Below are positions 25,987 through 34,028 of a stretch of 64,000 bases of DNA, in pieces. Below the pieces are notes generated by a model. The model searched no databases. It was given only the letters and a program-made list of their open reading frames with translations, and was not told the DNA's origin. The translations under genes and the position numbers were made by a program. The stretch lies in the NCBI GenBank assembly GCA_964388955.1, contig CAYMCO010000003.1:62001-126000 (forward strand), in the 5' to 3' direction. Numbering within the stretch: the first letter of the stretch is position 1; the number at the start of each line of letters is the position of its first letter. Source of the DNA: CAYMCO01 sp964388955. GTDB lineage: Bacteria; Chloroflexota; Anaerolineae; Anaerolineales; E44-bin32.

Positions 25987-26531
25987 TCAGCTATAGGCGT
26001 CGTGATTCGTGCGATTTGGGTGCAACCCGGGTGCAACCGCGCTCAGTTCTACCGGCGAGACGAGCCTATCAATCTTCTCCACGGCTTCCGCACCCATCCC
26101 TGGGATCAACTGCCCGTAGATGTCCAGGGTGATGGAGGGCCGGGCGTGACCCAACCTGCGCGAGACGACGATCAGAGGCACCCCATGGTTGAGCATCCGC
26201 GATGCGGAGGTATGGCGCAGGTCGTGGAAGCGGACCCTCGGGAGACCCGCTCTGCGCAGCAGCTTTCGGAAGTCCCGCAGCAGGTTCCGCGGGCTGATGG
26301 CTGTGCCCACGAATGTGGGGAAGATCAGGCCGTGCTCCGTCCATTCGTCTCCAGCGGCGCTTCTTTCGACAAACTGACGTTCACAGTGGGCCTTGAGGGC
26401 CTCGATGGTGATCGATCCCAGCGCGATCATGCGCCGGCCGGCCTTCGTCTTGGGCGCGACAAACTTCCGGTCGTCGGAGTTCCGCCGTGCCAGCTGCCGC
26501 TGGACGACGATCGACTGGCGGTCCCAATCAA
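25987..26531 (-). pseudogene. Truncated second tyrosine recombinase (C-terminal half)
   Basis: About 180 residues align with residues 213-380 of the integrase at 12195-13352, at roughly 80 percent identity by eye, starting exactly at LDWDRQSIVVQRQLARR. The lysine hairpin, FHDLRHTSAS, RRLGHARPSITLDIYG and the Tyr nucleophile are all kept, but the N-terminal domains and the first catalytic Arg are gone; unrelated sequence begins at about 26532. Orientation and distance from the att repeat equal those of the intact integrase. It is the decayed integrase of a tandem sister element. Confidence 0.9.
26009..26038. repeat. Three 11-bp spaced units at the second integrase 3' end
   Basis: GTGCGA at 26009, then GGGTGCAACC at 26018 and again at 26029, give a GTGC(G/A)A core every 11 bases (26009, 26020, 26031). 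The first core is 79 bases from the att repeat, compared with 80 at the left end, supporting a role as arm-type recombinase sites. Confidence 0.55.
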
Positions 26532-26804
26532 GAGGCACCGTAGATTGGCATTTCGTTGGCCAGCGTCACGCAACCTCCCGGCCCACATAATGAAAGGCCG
26601 GGAACAAGCGGCGGCTTGAATCCAGGCGGTTGATGGCTTATCATGCTTCCCACGGGCGTGATTTCAGGTCACCACGGGTCCCACCGCACAGCTCGGGATC
26701 GTCGGCCTTTGTTGGGGAGACGGCGAAGAGGAATCGCAGGGACCTGTTTCAGATCGAAAGTCAATTGTCCGGTTAAATCGGCGTGATCATGATTAAGGTA
26801 GCCG

Positions 26805-27092
26805 GTGGATTTGGGAATTCGGGGCCGAGTGGCGCTGGTGGGGGCCTCGGGTCGAGGGCTTGGTCTGGCGACTGGGATGGATCGGGCCCTGGAATTGGTG
26901 GCTGATCGGGCGGCGCAGAGCGGTATAAGCGCGCAGGAGGAACTCGAACGCGCCGCCAGTGCGGTGCCAATCGGCCGACTGGCCCGGCCGGAAGAGCAGG
27001 CCCCTGCAGCGGCCTTCCTTGCGTCACAAATGGCCGGTTATATTGCTGGGAGGTCACTGCTGGTGGATGGAGGTGCGGTAAAAGCCCTCTAG
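26805..27092 (+). pseudogene. Short-chain dehydrogenase with large internal deletion
   Basis: This 95-codon frame reads as the first 23 residues of an SDR (MDLGIRGRVALVGASGRGLG, the cofactor glycine motif) joined directly to an SDR C-terminus (VPIGRLARPEEQAPAAAFLAS, then GYIAGRSLLVDGG). Around 160 residues that would hold the Ser-Tyr-Lys catalytic site are missing, and the frame was kept. It cannot be a working dehydrogenase. It lies at the edge of the truncated integrase, where several rearrangements seem to have met. Confidence 0.85.
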
Positions 27093-27141
27093 GTCATCCG
27101 AGAAATCCGGCAACGGGATTATCGGAGACGTCTCGGTCAAG

Positions 27142-28533
27142 ATGCCTAGGCGAAAGAGAGTGTGCGGCGTTGTGAATGGACAGACTCTGACGTCGGGATT
27201 GGCGGATTGGATTGTGCGTTGGCGATCCTCCGGTCGCCTTGAGCCGGCATTGGGTACTGCGAGGAAACTCTTGCTTGACTGGCTTGGATCCGCGCTCGCC
27301 GGAGGGTCGACGACCCCCGGAAAAATGCTGCTGGCTTACGCCAGAGATCAACCAGTTGGACCGTCGACAATCCTCGGCACCGGAATGGCACGATCTGCCG
27401 AGGTTGCTGCATTTGTCAATGGCGGGTTGTCCCACATCGTAGAGATGGATGATTTGGATCGCAGCTCGGTCCTGCATCCGGGAGCGGTGATCATGCCGGC
27501 GGCTTTGGCGGTGGCCGAGAGGGACGGCCTCAGCGGAAGGTCCGTGCTGGGCTCCATCGCAGTGGGCTACGAGATTGCGATCCGGATCGGAGCGGTGGTT
27601 GGGAAGCGCCACTACCACTACTTCCACAACACGAGCACGTGCGGCGTCTTCGGCGCGGCGGCTGCCGTAAGCGGATTGCTGAATTTGGGGAGGGAACCGA
27701 TCGTCTGGGCACTTGGGAATGCGGGTACCCAGGCTGGTGGGTTGTGGGAATTCAACGCCGATGGGGCTATGAGCAAGCATCTCCATGCTGGCAAGGCGGC
27801 CGCCAATGGGCTGCTGGCGGCCGATCTTGCGTCCAGAGGTTTCACGGGTGCAAGAGAGATTCTGGAGGGCCCGCGAGGCTTCTTCAAGGCGACCGCACCG
27901 GATGCTGATCCAGATGTCGTGCTGGATGGGTTGGATCCTTCCAGACGCGAGCTCAAGATAGCGGGCGTATCTATTAAGCCGTATCCTTCGTGTCGCCACA
28001 CACACCCCGCCATCGATGCTGCGTTGCAGATCCATCCACAAATCCAAGGCCGCCCGATCAAACGTGTTGAGATCAGAACTTATCAGGCAGCAATCGACTT
28101 GTGCGATAACTCTTCCCAACACTCCTCCCGGACGGCGAAGTTCAGTCTGCAATACTGCTGCAGCCTCGCACTGCATCGAGGAAGTGTCGAACTGGATGAC
28201 TTCGAGCGAGTGGGGCACGACGATCCTCGTCTGTCCGACTTGAGTTCAAGTACGGTTCTAAAACTGGATGCTGGCCTGGAAGCAATGTATCCTGTCAAAT
28301 GGGCGGCAAGGGTCCGGGTTGATATGATCGACGGAGAGTCGATCGAAGCGTGTGTGGATCATCCAAAGGGCGATCCTGAGAATCCCCTGACCTCGGAAGA
28401 GCTGCGCGAGAAGTTTCGCCAGCTCGCTCGATTTGGAGGGAAAGAGGGCTGGATCGAGCCCCTGGTTTCATGGGTCGGCTCTCTGGCGGATGCTGCTGAG
28501 GTTTCTCTTCCGACCTACACTTCCTTTCTCTGA
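27142..28533 (+). CDS. MmgE/PrpD family protein (1)
   Basis: This 463-residue protein is of the 2-methylcitrate dehydratase / cis-aconitate decarboxylase family. Family blocks are LLDWLGSALAGG (about 45), AAFVNGGLSHIVEMDDLDR (about 90-108), LHPGAVIMPAALAVAE (about 112), GYEIAIRIG, KHLHAGKAAANGLLAADLASRGFTGA (about 213-238) and SIKPYPSCRHTHPAIDA (about 276). Members act on tricarboxylates or related acids without cofactor. ATG 27142 or GTG 27172 may be the start. It opens the cluster CitE-ACAD-CaiB-MaoC, an arrangement reminiscent of the Pseudomonas itaconate locus. Confidence 0.88.
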   Translation: MPRRKRVCGVVNGQTLTSGLADWIVRWRSSGRLEPALGTARKLLLDWLGSALAGGSTTPGKMLLAYARDQPVGPSTILGTGMARSAEVAAFVNGGLSHIVEMDDLDRSSVLHPGAVIMPAALAVAERDGLSGRSVLGSIAVGYEIAIRIGAVVGKRHYHYFHNTSTCGVFGAAAAVSGLLNLGREPIVWALGNAGTQAGGLWEFNADGAMSKHLHAGKAAANGLLAADLASRGFTGAREILEGPRGFFKATAPDADPDVVLDGLDPSRRELKIAGVSIKPYPSCRHTHPAIDAALQIHPQIQGRPIKRVEIRTYQAAIDLCDNSSQHSSRTAKFSLQYCCSLALHRGSVELDDFERVGHDDPRLSDLSSSTVLKLDAGLEAMYPVKWAARVRVDMIDGESIEACVDHPKGDPENPLTSEELREKFRQLARFGGKEGWIEPLVSWVGSLADAAEVSLPTYTSFL

Positions 28534-28694
28534 TCTCCGGCGCATCAGAAGTGAGCCAGCTCGCTCTCGAAAGCAGAATCCCGGAGAGGAGACCCGGCGA
28601 GCTCGAGCTTCACGGCCGTTACCATGCGGTTGACACCGACAGGTTGGCCAGACTCGCCGGGCACATCTGGAGCACGGGCGGAAGGCGGATGCAT

Positions 28695-29612
28695 TCAGTC
28701 TTGGTTCCTTGGGGATTGGCGCCGATCTATCCCTCGGGAAATCGACCTGGACCGGACTTCGTCGTAGAAAGAGACCAATTGCTTGCACTGAAGGTAATTG
28801 GCTTCATCAACCATGATCCCGTCCACCGGAATCGCGCCTCTCTTCATCCTGCCTGCAACTTCGAATTCCCGGATGACCTTGCGTGCCCACTCAACTTCCT
28901 CGGCCTTCGGGCTGAACGCCTCGTTCACGATGTCGATCTGCCGAGGGTGGATCACCAACTTGCCCGAAAAGCCCAGATCTCGCGCCTGGTGGGCGTCCTG
29001 AATCAGGCCTCGCTCGTCCTTCAGATTGAACCACGGAGCGTCAACCGCCGGGATGCCGGCGGCGCTCGCGGCGATGGGGATTAAGGCCCTGGGGAAGGCA
29101 AGAGCCGAGGCGTTGTTCCTGACCCGAACTCCAAGATTTCGGGCGAAGTCAAGGGCGCCAAAGGCCATTGCGATGACACGGTTGAATCTGGCGATGTCGA
29201 GTACGTTTAACACCCCTAGCGGGCTTTCGATAAGCGGTAGGACCGGTATCAAGCCTGCTTCACCCAGGCGCCGCTCTTCTATGCCTTTCATCTCTTCTGA
29301 GACTCCCCGGAGGTCATCGACTTCTCCAACCTTTGGCAGGACGATCCCGCTGCAGGATGGCTGGATGGCGACCTCCAGGTCCGGGAGGACCAGACCCGAG
29401 GCAATGGAATTGACACGGACGAATACGGGGATGCCGCGGTCTGACAGCCTGCGCAGGGATCCAGGGATCCGCTTTCGGGCAGTTTCTTTCTCATCCAGAG
29501 GGACAGAGTCCTCGAGGTCCAGTATGACCGCATCAGCCGCCAGAGAGAGGGCGTTTTCGACCATACGGACGTTGTTGCCGGGCACAAAGAGCATTGATCT
29601 CCACAACTTCAT
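28695..29612 (-). CDS. CitE-like CoA-ester lyase (HpcH/HpaI family) (1)
   Basis: This 305-residue TIM-barrel lyase resembles citrate lyase beta, malyl-CoA lyase and citramalyl-CoA lyase. Visible blocks are RSMLFVPGNNVRMVENAL at the start, ADAVILDLEDSVP with metal-binding Asp/Glu (about 27-39), VFVRVNS (about 63), IVLPKVG, LIPVLPLIESPLGVLN with the second Glu (about 122), and GKLVIHPRQIDIVNEAFSP (about 220). It splits or forms a C-C bond of a CoA thioester such as citramalyl-CoA. ATG 29612 has GTGAGGA upstream. It reads opposite to its neighbours and converges on the MmgE gene. Confidence 0.88.
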   Translation of the reverse strand: MKLWRSMLFVPGNNVRMVENALSLAADAVILDLEDSVPLDEKETARKRIPGSLRRLSDRGIPVFVRVNSIASGLVLPDLEVAIQPSCSGIVLPKVGEVDDLRGVSEEMKGIEERRLGEAGLIPVLPLIESPLGVLNVLDIARFNRVIAMAFGALDFARNLGVRVRNNASALAFPRALIPIAASAAGIPAVDAPWFNLKDERGLIQDAHQARDLGFSGKLVIHPRQIDIVNEAFSPKAEEVEWARKVIREFEVAGRMKRGAIPVDGIMVDEANYLQCKQLVSFYDEVRSRSISRGIDRRQSPRNQD

Positions 29613-29822
29613 ATCTAATCCTCACCTAGCTTCACAGGATAGCCTTGATGGCTTGCAGAGACAGCGGTTGCTTTTCCATGCCGCCCCAATCGCGCTTGCT
29701 GGCTGGGAAATGACTTCGACGCGGTGATTGCCAGACTTCCCCCGGCTTTTCGGGCCACTGGGAATCTTCCCGGTCCACGAGGGGTTGAATTGTTCCTTGG
29801 CATCTTCCCCCATTGTATATAG

Positions 29823-29835
29823 AATGTGCCACATT
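29823..29835. promoter_or_regulatory. 13-bp inverted repeat before the acyl-CoA dehydrogenase gene
   Basis: AATGTG-C-CACATT is a perfect 6-1-6 dyad between a TATATAG -10-like element (about 29815) and the ribosome site of the next gene, and lies in the divergent region shared with CitE. It is a candidate operator for the IclR-type regulator; no -35 box fits well. Confidence 0.4.
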
Positions 29836-29861
29836 TTCTGCGTTTGGAGAGGTGCTGCCCG

Positions 29862-31019
29862 ATGAATTTCGAGTTTTCTCCGGAACAAGATGCCGTCCGA
29901 CAGGCTGTACGGGCGCTATGCAGGGATTTCCCTGGCGAGTACTGGCAAGCACTCGACGCGAGGAAAGAATATCCCGAGGAGTTCGTCAAGACGCTGAGCG
30001 AGGGGGGCTGGCTTTCAGCGCTCATTCCCGAGCAATACGGCGGCATCGGCGTCGGCATTAGCGAAGCAGCAATCATCATGGAGGAGATCAACCGGTCGGG
30101 CTGCAATTCGGCAGCTTGCCATGCTCAGATGTATATCATGGGAACGCTGCTCCGGCACGGGAGTGAGGAGCAGAAACGAAGGTTCTTGCCTCGCATCGCC
30201 AGCGGGGAACTTCGGCTCCAGGCCTTTGCGGTGACGGAGCCCAATGCGGGGAGCGATACTACTCGCATTGAAACCCGGGCCGAGAACCAGGGGGATCACT
30301 ACATCATTAACGGCCAGAAGATCTTCATTTCCCGGGTGCAGCACTCCGATCTCATGCTCCTTCTGGCTCGTACCTCTCCGTATGACAGCGACAATCGAGC
30401 CGGAAACCTCAGCGTGTTCTTGGTCGATCTAAAAGAGGCCGGTGAGCATGTGCGGGCTGATCCGCTGGAGACCATGATCAACCATGAGACCAACGTCGTT
30501 TACATCGAGGATTTGGTTGTCCCAGCGGAGAATCTGATCGGGGAGGAAGGTATGGGCTTCCGACACATCCTGAGTGGGATGAATGCCGAGCGGATCTTGA
30601 TTGCTGCGGAGTGCGTTGGCGACGGCCGGTTCTTCATCGATGAGGCCACCCGCTATGCCAGCGAAAGGGAGGTCTTCGGGCGGCCAATCGGCCAGAACCA
30701 AGGGGTTCAATTTCCCATTGCTGCCAGTTACGCGCAAATCGAGGCGGCGGCTCTCATGACGTATCAGGCCGCTGCGCGCTATGATGCGGGGGAAAGCATC
30801 GGGGCGGAGGCGAACATGGCCAAGTACCTTGCCTCCGAAGCGTCCTGGAGCGCTGCGGATGCCTGTATGAGCACGTTCGGAGGCTATGGCATGACGGTCG
30901 AATACAACATCGAACGCAAATTCCGCGAAACACGCCTGTACAAGATCGCTCCGATCGCCAATAACCTGATCCTGGCCTTTCTTGCGCACCACGTCCTGGG
31001 GCTGCCGAGGTCGTATTAG
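29862..31019 (+). CDS. Acyl-CoA dehydrogenase
   Basis: This 385-residue FAD enzyme makes an alpha-beta double bond in an acyl-CoA. Blocks are AFAVTEPNAGSDTT (about 125), the FAD-contact stretch NGQKIFIS (about 155), ERILIAAECVGDGRFFIDEATRYAS-type helix (about 235), and GGYGMTVEYNIERKFRETRL (about 345), which contains the likely catalytic Glu. ATG 29862 has GGAGAGGTG upstream and gives the family length. In the Pseudomonas itaconate locus, which I recall as including an acyl-CoA dehydrogenase, a similar gene sits beside the hydratase; methylsuccinyl-like or other branched C5-acyl-CoA is a reasonable guess. Confidence 0.9.
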   Translation: MNFEFSPEQDAVRQAVRALCRDFPGEYWQALDARKEYPEEFVKTLSEGGWLSALIPEQYGGIGVGISEAAIIMEEINRSGCNSAACHAQMYIMGTLLRHGSEEQKRRFLPRIASGELRLQAFAVTEPNAGSDTTRIETRAENQGDHYIINGQKIFISRVQHSDLMLLLARTSPYDSDNRAGNLSVFLVDLKEAGEHVRADPLETMINHETNVVYIEDLVVPAENLIGEEGMGFRHILSGMNAERILIAAECVGDGRFFIDEATRYASEREVFGRPIGQNQGVQFPIAASYAQIEAAALMTYQAAARYDAGESIGAEANMAKYLASEASWSAADACMSTFGGYGMTVEYNIERKFRETRLYKIAPIANNLILAFLAHHVLGLPRSY

Positions 31020-31074
31020 CTCCGATGACCTCGCAGACCCCATTCGCGAAGACGGAAACAGACAGGTCTGAACC

Positions 31075-32256
31075 ATGAGTTTTCCACTCGAAGGGGTCAC
31101 GGTAGTGGCACTTGAACAGGCCGTGGCTGCGCCATTGGCCACCCGCCATCTGAGCGATCTGGGCGCGCGGGTGATCAAGCTGGAGCGCCCCGGCTCCGGT
31201 GATTTCGCCCGGAAGTACGACAGTAGTGTTCACGGGGTGAGCTCCTATTTTGCGTGGCTCAACCGGGGCAAGGCAAGTCTGACACTGAATTTCAAAGAAC
31301 CGTCTGGCAGGGATGTGCTGGAATCCCTTCTGGATCGGGCCGATGTGTTTGTTTCCAACCTCAAACTGGAGACAATCTCACATGCGAACCTGTTGCCGGA
31401 GTCGGTCAGAGAGACACGTCCGAGACTGATCTGCTGCCTGGTATCTGGGTATGGTATGGATGGACCATACAGCCATCGCAAAGCCTACGATCTTCTCTTG
31501 CAAGGGGAGAGCGGGCTGCTTTCAGTATCTGGCACGGAAGATCAGCCAGCCAAAATGGGCGTGTCGATCGTGGATATCTCCGCCGGGGTGTATGCCTCAA
31601 TGGCCATCCTGGGCGCGATCTTGCGCCGAGTGCGGACCGGGGAAGGCGCCTCGATCGACATTTCCCTCTTGGAGACGGCTGCCGAGTGGATGGGCTCTCC
31701 GCTGTACTATTTTTTGGGGACGGGGAGCAAATTGAGCCGGGCCGGCATGCGACACAGCTTGATCGTCCCCTACGGGCCGTACGCCTGCAGGGAAGGGGGC
31801 CATATCAACCTCGCTGTCCAGAACGAGCGGGAATGGGAAAGCTTCTGCCAGGCTGTACTGGAGCGGCCCGAGATGGCGGGGAACCCAGAATTTAGAACGA
31901 ACGAAAGAAGGCTATCAAACCGGCACGCAGTGGAATCAATCATCGAAGAGGTGTTCTCGGAACTTCCACGCGAGGTACTGATCCAGCGCCTTGAAGATGC
32001 GGGGATCGCGTGGGGGGATTTCAACGATGTGGAGGGGCTAGCAAATCACAAGCAACTCGAGTCTCGAGGGCGGTGGGCTGAAATCGAGGTGAACGGTTTT
32101 CCCTTCAGCATGTTGGACCACCCGATGAACATATCTGGAATGCCGCCAAACAGGTCAAGCGTGCACAGGCTCGGGGAGGATACCGATGACGTGCTCAGAT
32201 GGCTCGGATATGACGAGGGCCAGATTCGGGGGCTGCGCGAGTCAGACGTCGTTTGA
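31075..32256 (+). CDS. CaiB/BaiF family CoA-transferase (1)
   Basis: This 393-residue class III CoA-transferase has the family start LEGVTVVALEQAVAAPLATRHLSDLGARVIKLERP, NRGKASLTLNF (about 62), SGYGMDGPYSHRKAYDLLLQGESGL with the nucleophile Asp in AYD (about 140), and VSIVDISAGVYASMAILGAI (about 163). It moves CoA between carboxylic acids, here probably activating a dicarboxylate such as itaconate or mesaconate from succinyl-CoA. It is followed 42 bases later by the MaoC hydratase and preceded by acyl-CoA dehydrogenase. Confidence 0.9.
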   Translation: MSFPLEGVTVVALEQAVAAPLATRHLSDLGARVIKLERPGSGDFARKYDSSVHGVSSYFAWLNRGKASLTLNFKEPSGRDVLESLLDRADVFVSNLKLETISHANLLPESVRETRPRLICCLVSGYGMDGPYSHRKAYDLLLQGESGLLSVSGTEDQPAKMGVSIVDISAGVYASMAILGAILRRVRTGEGASIDISLLETAAEWMGSPLYYFLGTGSKLSRAGMRHSLIVPYGPYACREGGHINLAVQNEREWESFCQAVLERPEMAGNPEFRTNERRLSNRHAVESIIEEVFSELPREVLIQRLEDAGIAWGDFNDVEGLANHKQLESRGRWAEIEVNGFPFSMLDHPMNISGMPPNRSSVHRLGEDTDDVLRWLGYDEGQIRGLRESDVV

Positions 32257-32298
32257 CGCAAGGGTCTGAATCACCACTGCATTCAATGGAGGATAGCA

Positions 32299-32814
32299 AT
32301 GGCTGTGAAACCAGGATGGACAGGCCGCTTCTATGAGGACTTCGAGGTTGGAGACGTGTATCGATATCCCCTTGGCCGGACAATCACGGAGGCAGACAAT
32401 ATCTGGTTTACGCTGCTTACGATGAATCCGAACCAACTTCACTTCAACCGCGAATATGGGAAGAGAACCGAATTCGGCCAGTGCCTGGTCGATAGCACGC
32501 TCACCATCGCGATTGTCACGGGGCAGAGCGTGGCGGATGTGAGCCAAAACGCCGTGGCCAATCTCGGGTGGGATGAGGTTCGGCTGCCACATCCGGTGTT
32601 CGTAGGCGACACAATCTACACAGAGACAGAGGTGTTAAGCAAGCGCGAGTCGAATTCCCGGCCCTACGCTGGGATTGTCGAGGTCAGATCCCGGGGGATC
32701 AACCAGCACGGAGAGGTGGTTATTACCTTTAGAAGGGCCATCATGGTATATAAGAGAGGGCATGCACCTGTCAGGGAGCTTTTCCCTTCAATTGAAGAGG
32801 AAGGGAATAAGTAG
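32299..32814 (+). CDS. MaoC family hydratase (itaconyl/mesaconyl-CoA hydratase-like)
   Basis: This 171-residue single hot-dog domain enzyme begins GRFYEDFEVGDVYRYPLGRTIT and has the hydratase loop FTLLTMNPNQLHFNREY, whose Asn/His replace the R-hydratase Asp-His pair as in mesaconyl-CoA and itaconyl-CoA hydratase relatives. The later blocks LPHPVFVGDTIYTETEVLSKRES and GIVEVRSRGINQHGE are conserved in that group. GGAGG precedes the ATG. With CitE and CaiB it would complete activation, hydration and cleavage of a C5-dicarboxylate to acetyl-CoA and pyruvate. The substrate is inferred. Confidence 0.82.
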   Translation: MAVKPGWTGRFYEDFEVGDVYRYPLGRTITEADNIWFTLLTMNPNQLHFNREYGKRTEFGQCLVDSTLTIAIVTGQSVADVSQNAVANLGWDEVRLPHPVFVGDTIYTETEVLSKRESNSRPYAGIVEVRSRGINQHGEVVITFRRAIMVYKRGHAPVRELFPSIEEEGNK

Positions 32815-32868
32815 TCGAGACAGTGCAGGTCGCGAGGCAGGCACACGGCCTCCCTGATATTGTTTCTC

Positions 32869-33642
32869 TTATTGGTAGCCCAGGCTTTTGGAAATCTCAT
32901 TTGCGGACTCAAGCAACAGGGGCACATATTCCTCGATGCATTGCTCGGTCATCCGGGTCCTGGGGCCCGATATGCTGACTGTCGCGATGACCTCGCCCGA
33001 AAGGTCGCGTATTGGGGCAGAGATTGCTGCCACGCCCGGCACAAATTCCCCTCTCGAGATGGCATATCCAAGTCTCTGGATCTCCTCAAGTTCCTGCTTT
33101 ATAAGCGCAGGATCCGTTATCGTGGCATCCGTAAATGGATGTAGCCGCTCGGGTTGGAGGAGTTCACTGAGCCGGTCGGGTTCCATATAAGCCATCAGCA
33201 ACTTGCCGCTGGCTCCGGTTTGAATGGGTATCCGCTCACCCGGTCGAGTATCATATCTCATGGCTTGCGGGCTCTGAATCCATTCGATACATATGCGATG
33301 ACTATCTTGTGCAACGAACAGGCTGACTGTCTCCTTGGTGACGGATTCCAGTTGCTGCATTATCGGGATCGCAATCTTACGCAAGCTAGTCGTCTCTTCA
33401 AAGAGCCATGACCAATAGAGGATCTTGGCGCCCAATCGATATCGGAGGGTGGCCGGATTCTGCCAAAGGACACCAGCTGCTTGCAGCATCTGAACAATCC
33501 TACTCACACTACTAGGTGGTACATCGATTTTCCTCGAAATCTCGCGGATCCCGAGTTCCGGATCCTCGATGCTGAAGGCATCAAGGAGAACTAGAGCCCT
33601 CGCGAGAGAGCCCCTGGCTTTCTCCGGAGAGTTCTTAGCCAT
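32869..33642 (-). CDS. IclR family transcriptional regulator
   Basis: This 257-residue protein has an N-terminal winged helix (about residues 12-75: ALVLLDAFSIEDPELGIREI, then VPPSSVSRIVQMLQAAGV) and a C-terminal IclR ligand domain ending VPLLLESANEISKSLGY. ATG 33642 follows GGGAGGGATCTG. IclR proteins usually bind small organic acids and control adjacent degradation genes. It converges on the MaoC gene and diverges from the Gfo/Idh oxidoreductase. It may control the C5-dicarboxylate-like cluster, the MFS operon, or both. Confidence 0.9.
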   Translation of the reverse strand: MAKNSPEKARGSLARALVLLDAFSIEDPELGIREISRKIDVPPSSVSRIVQMLQAAGVLWQNPATLRYRLGAKILYWSWLFEETTSLRKIAIPIMQQLESVTKETVSLFVAQDSHRICIEWIQSPQAMRYDTRPGERIPIQTGASGKLLMAYMEPDRLSELLQPERLHPFTDATITDPALIKQELEEIQRLGYAISRGEFVPGVAAISAPIRDLSGEVIATVSISGPRTRMTEQCIEEYVPLLLESANEISKSLGYQ

Positions 33643-34028
33643 CAGATCCCTCCCTTCTAGCTTGGTCGCCATTACAGCCTGGGTCTAATCCTCGGACAGC
33701 GTTCACGCGGTGTTTGGCTACCATGTCGGCAGAATCCCGGCCAGTCAGCGGAAATCCGCCATCCACCAGGCCGTCCTTTCGTATGCCAAGCTTGCTCTCC
33801 CTATGCACAACTCCCCATTGCCTCTTGAGTTGGCAAACCGGCGCTCCCCGTCCTGCCACAGATTGTTTGCACAGAGTTTGCACATGCGCCACGCGTTTTG
33901 ATCAAGCGATGTGGCCTGCTCCCTCTTTGCTCCCAGGTGTGAGAATCTGTACAATTACGCAGTGCTCAATACAATGATATACGGGAACATTAGCCTCTGA
34001 TTTGCCGTTCCCGGAGAAGGCAGTTTCG
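33643..34028. promoter_or_regulatory. Divergent control region with a candidate plus-strand promoter
   Basis: The 386 bases between the IclR gene and the oxidoreductase gene hold no supported CDS. On the plus strand TTGCTC (33927-33932) and TACAAT (33950-33955) are 17 bases apart and point at the oxidoreductase. TTTGCACAGAGTTTGCACAT near 33866-33886 is a short direct repeat (TTTGCACA twice), a possible regulator site. Confidence 0.4.

Noticed and set aside
27094..28218. Minus-strand frame of 374 codons opposite MmgE/PrpD copy 1
   Set aside because: The plus strand holds well conserved MmgE/PrpD blocks; the minus frame has no recognisable domain.
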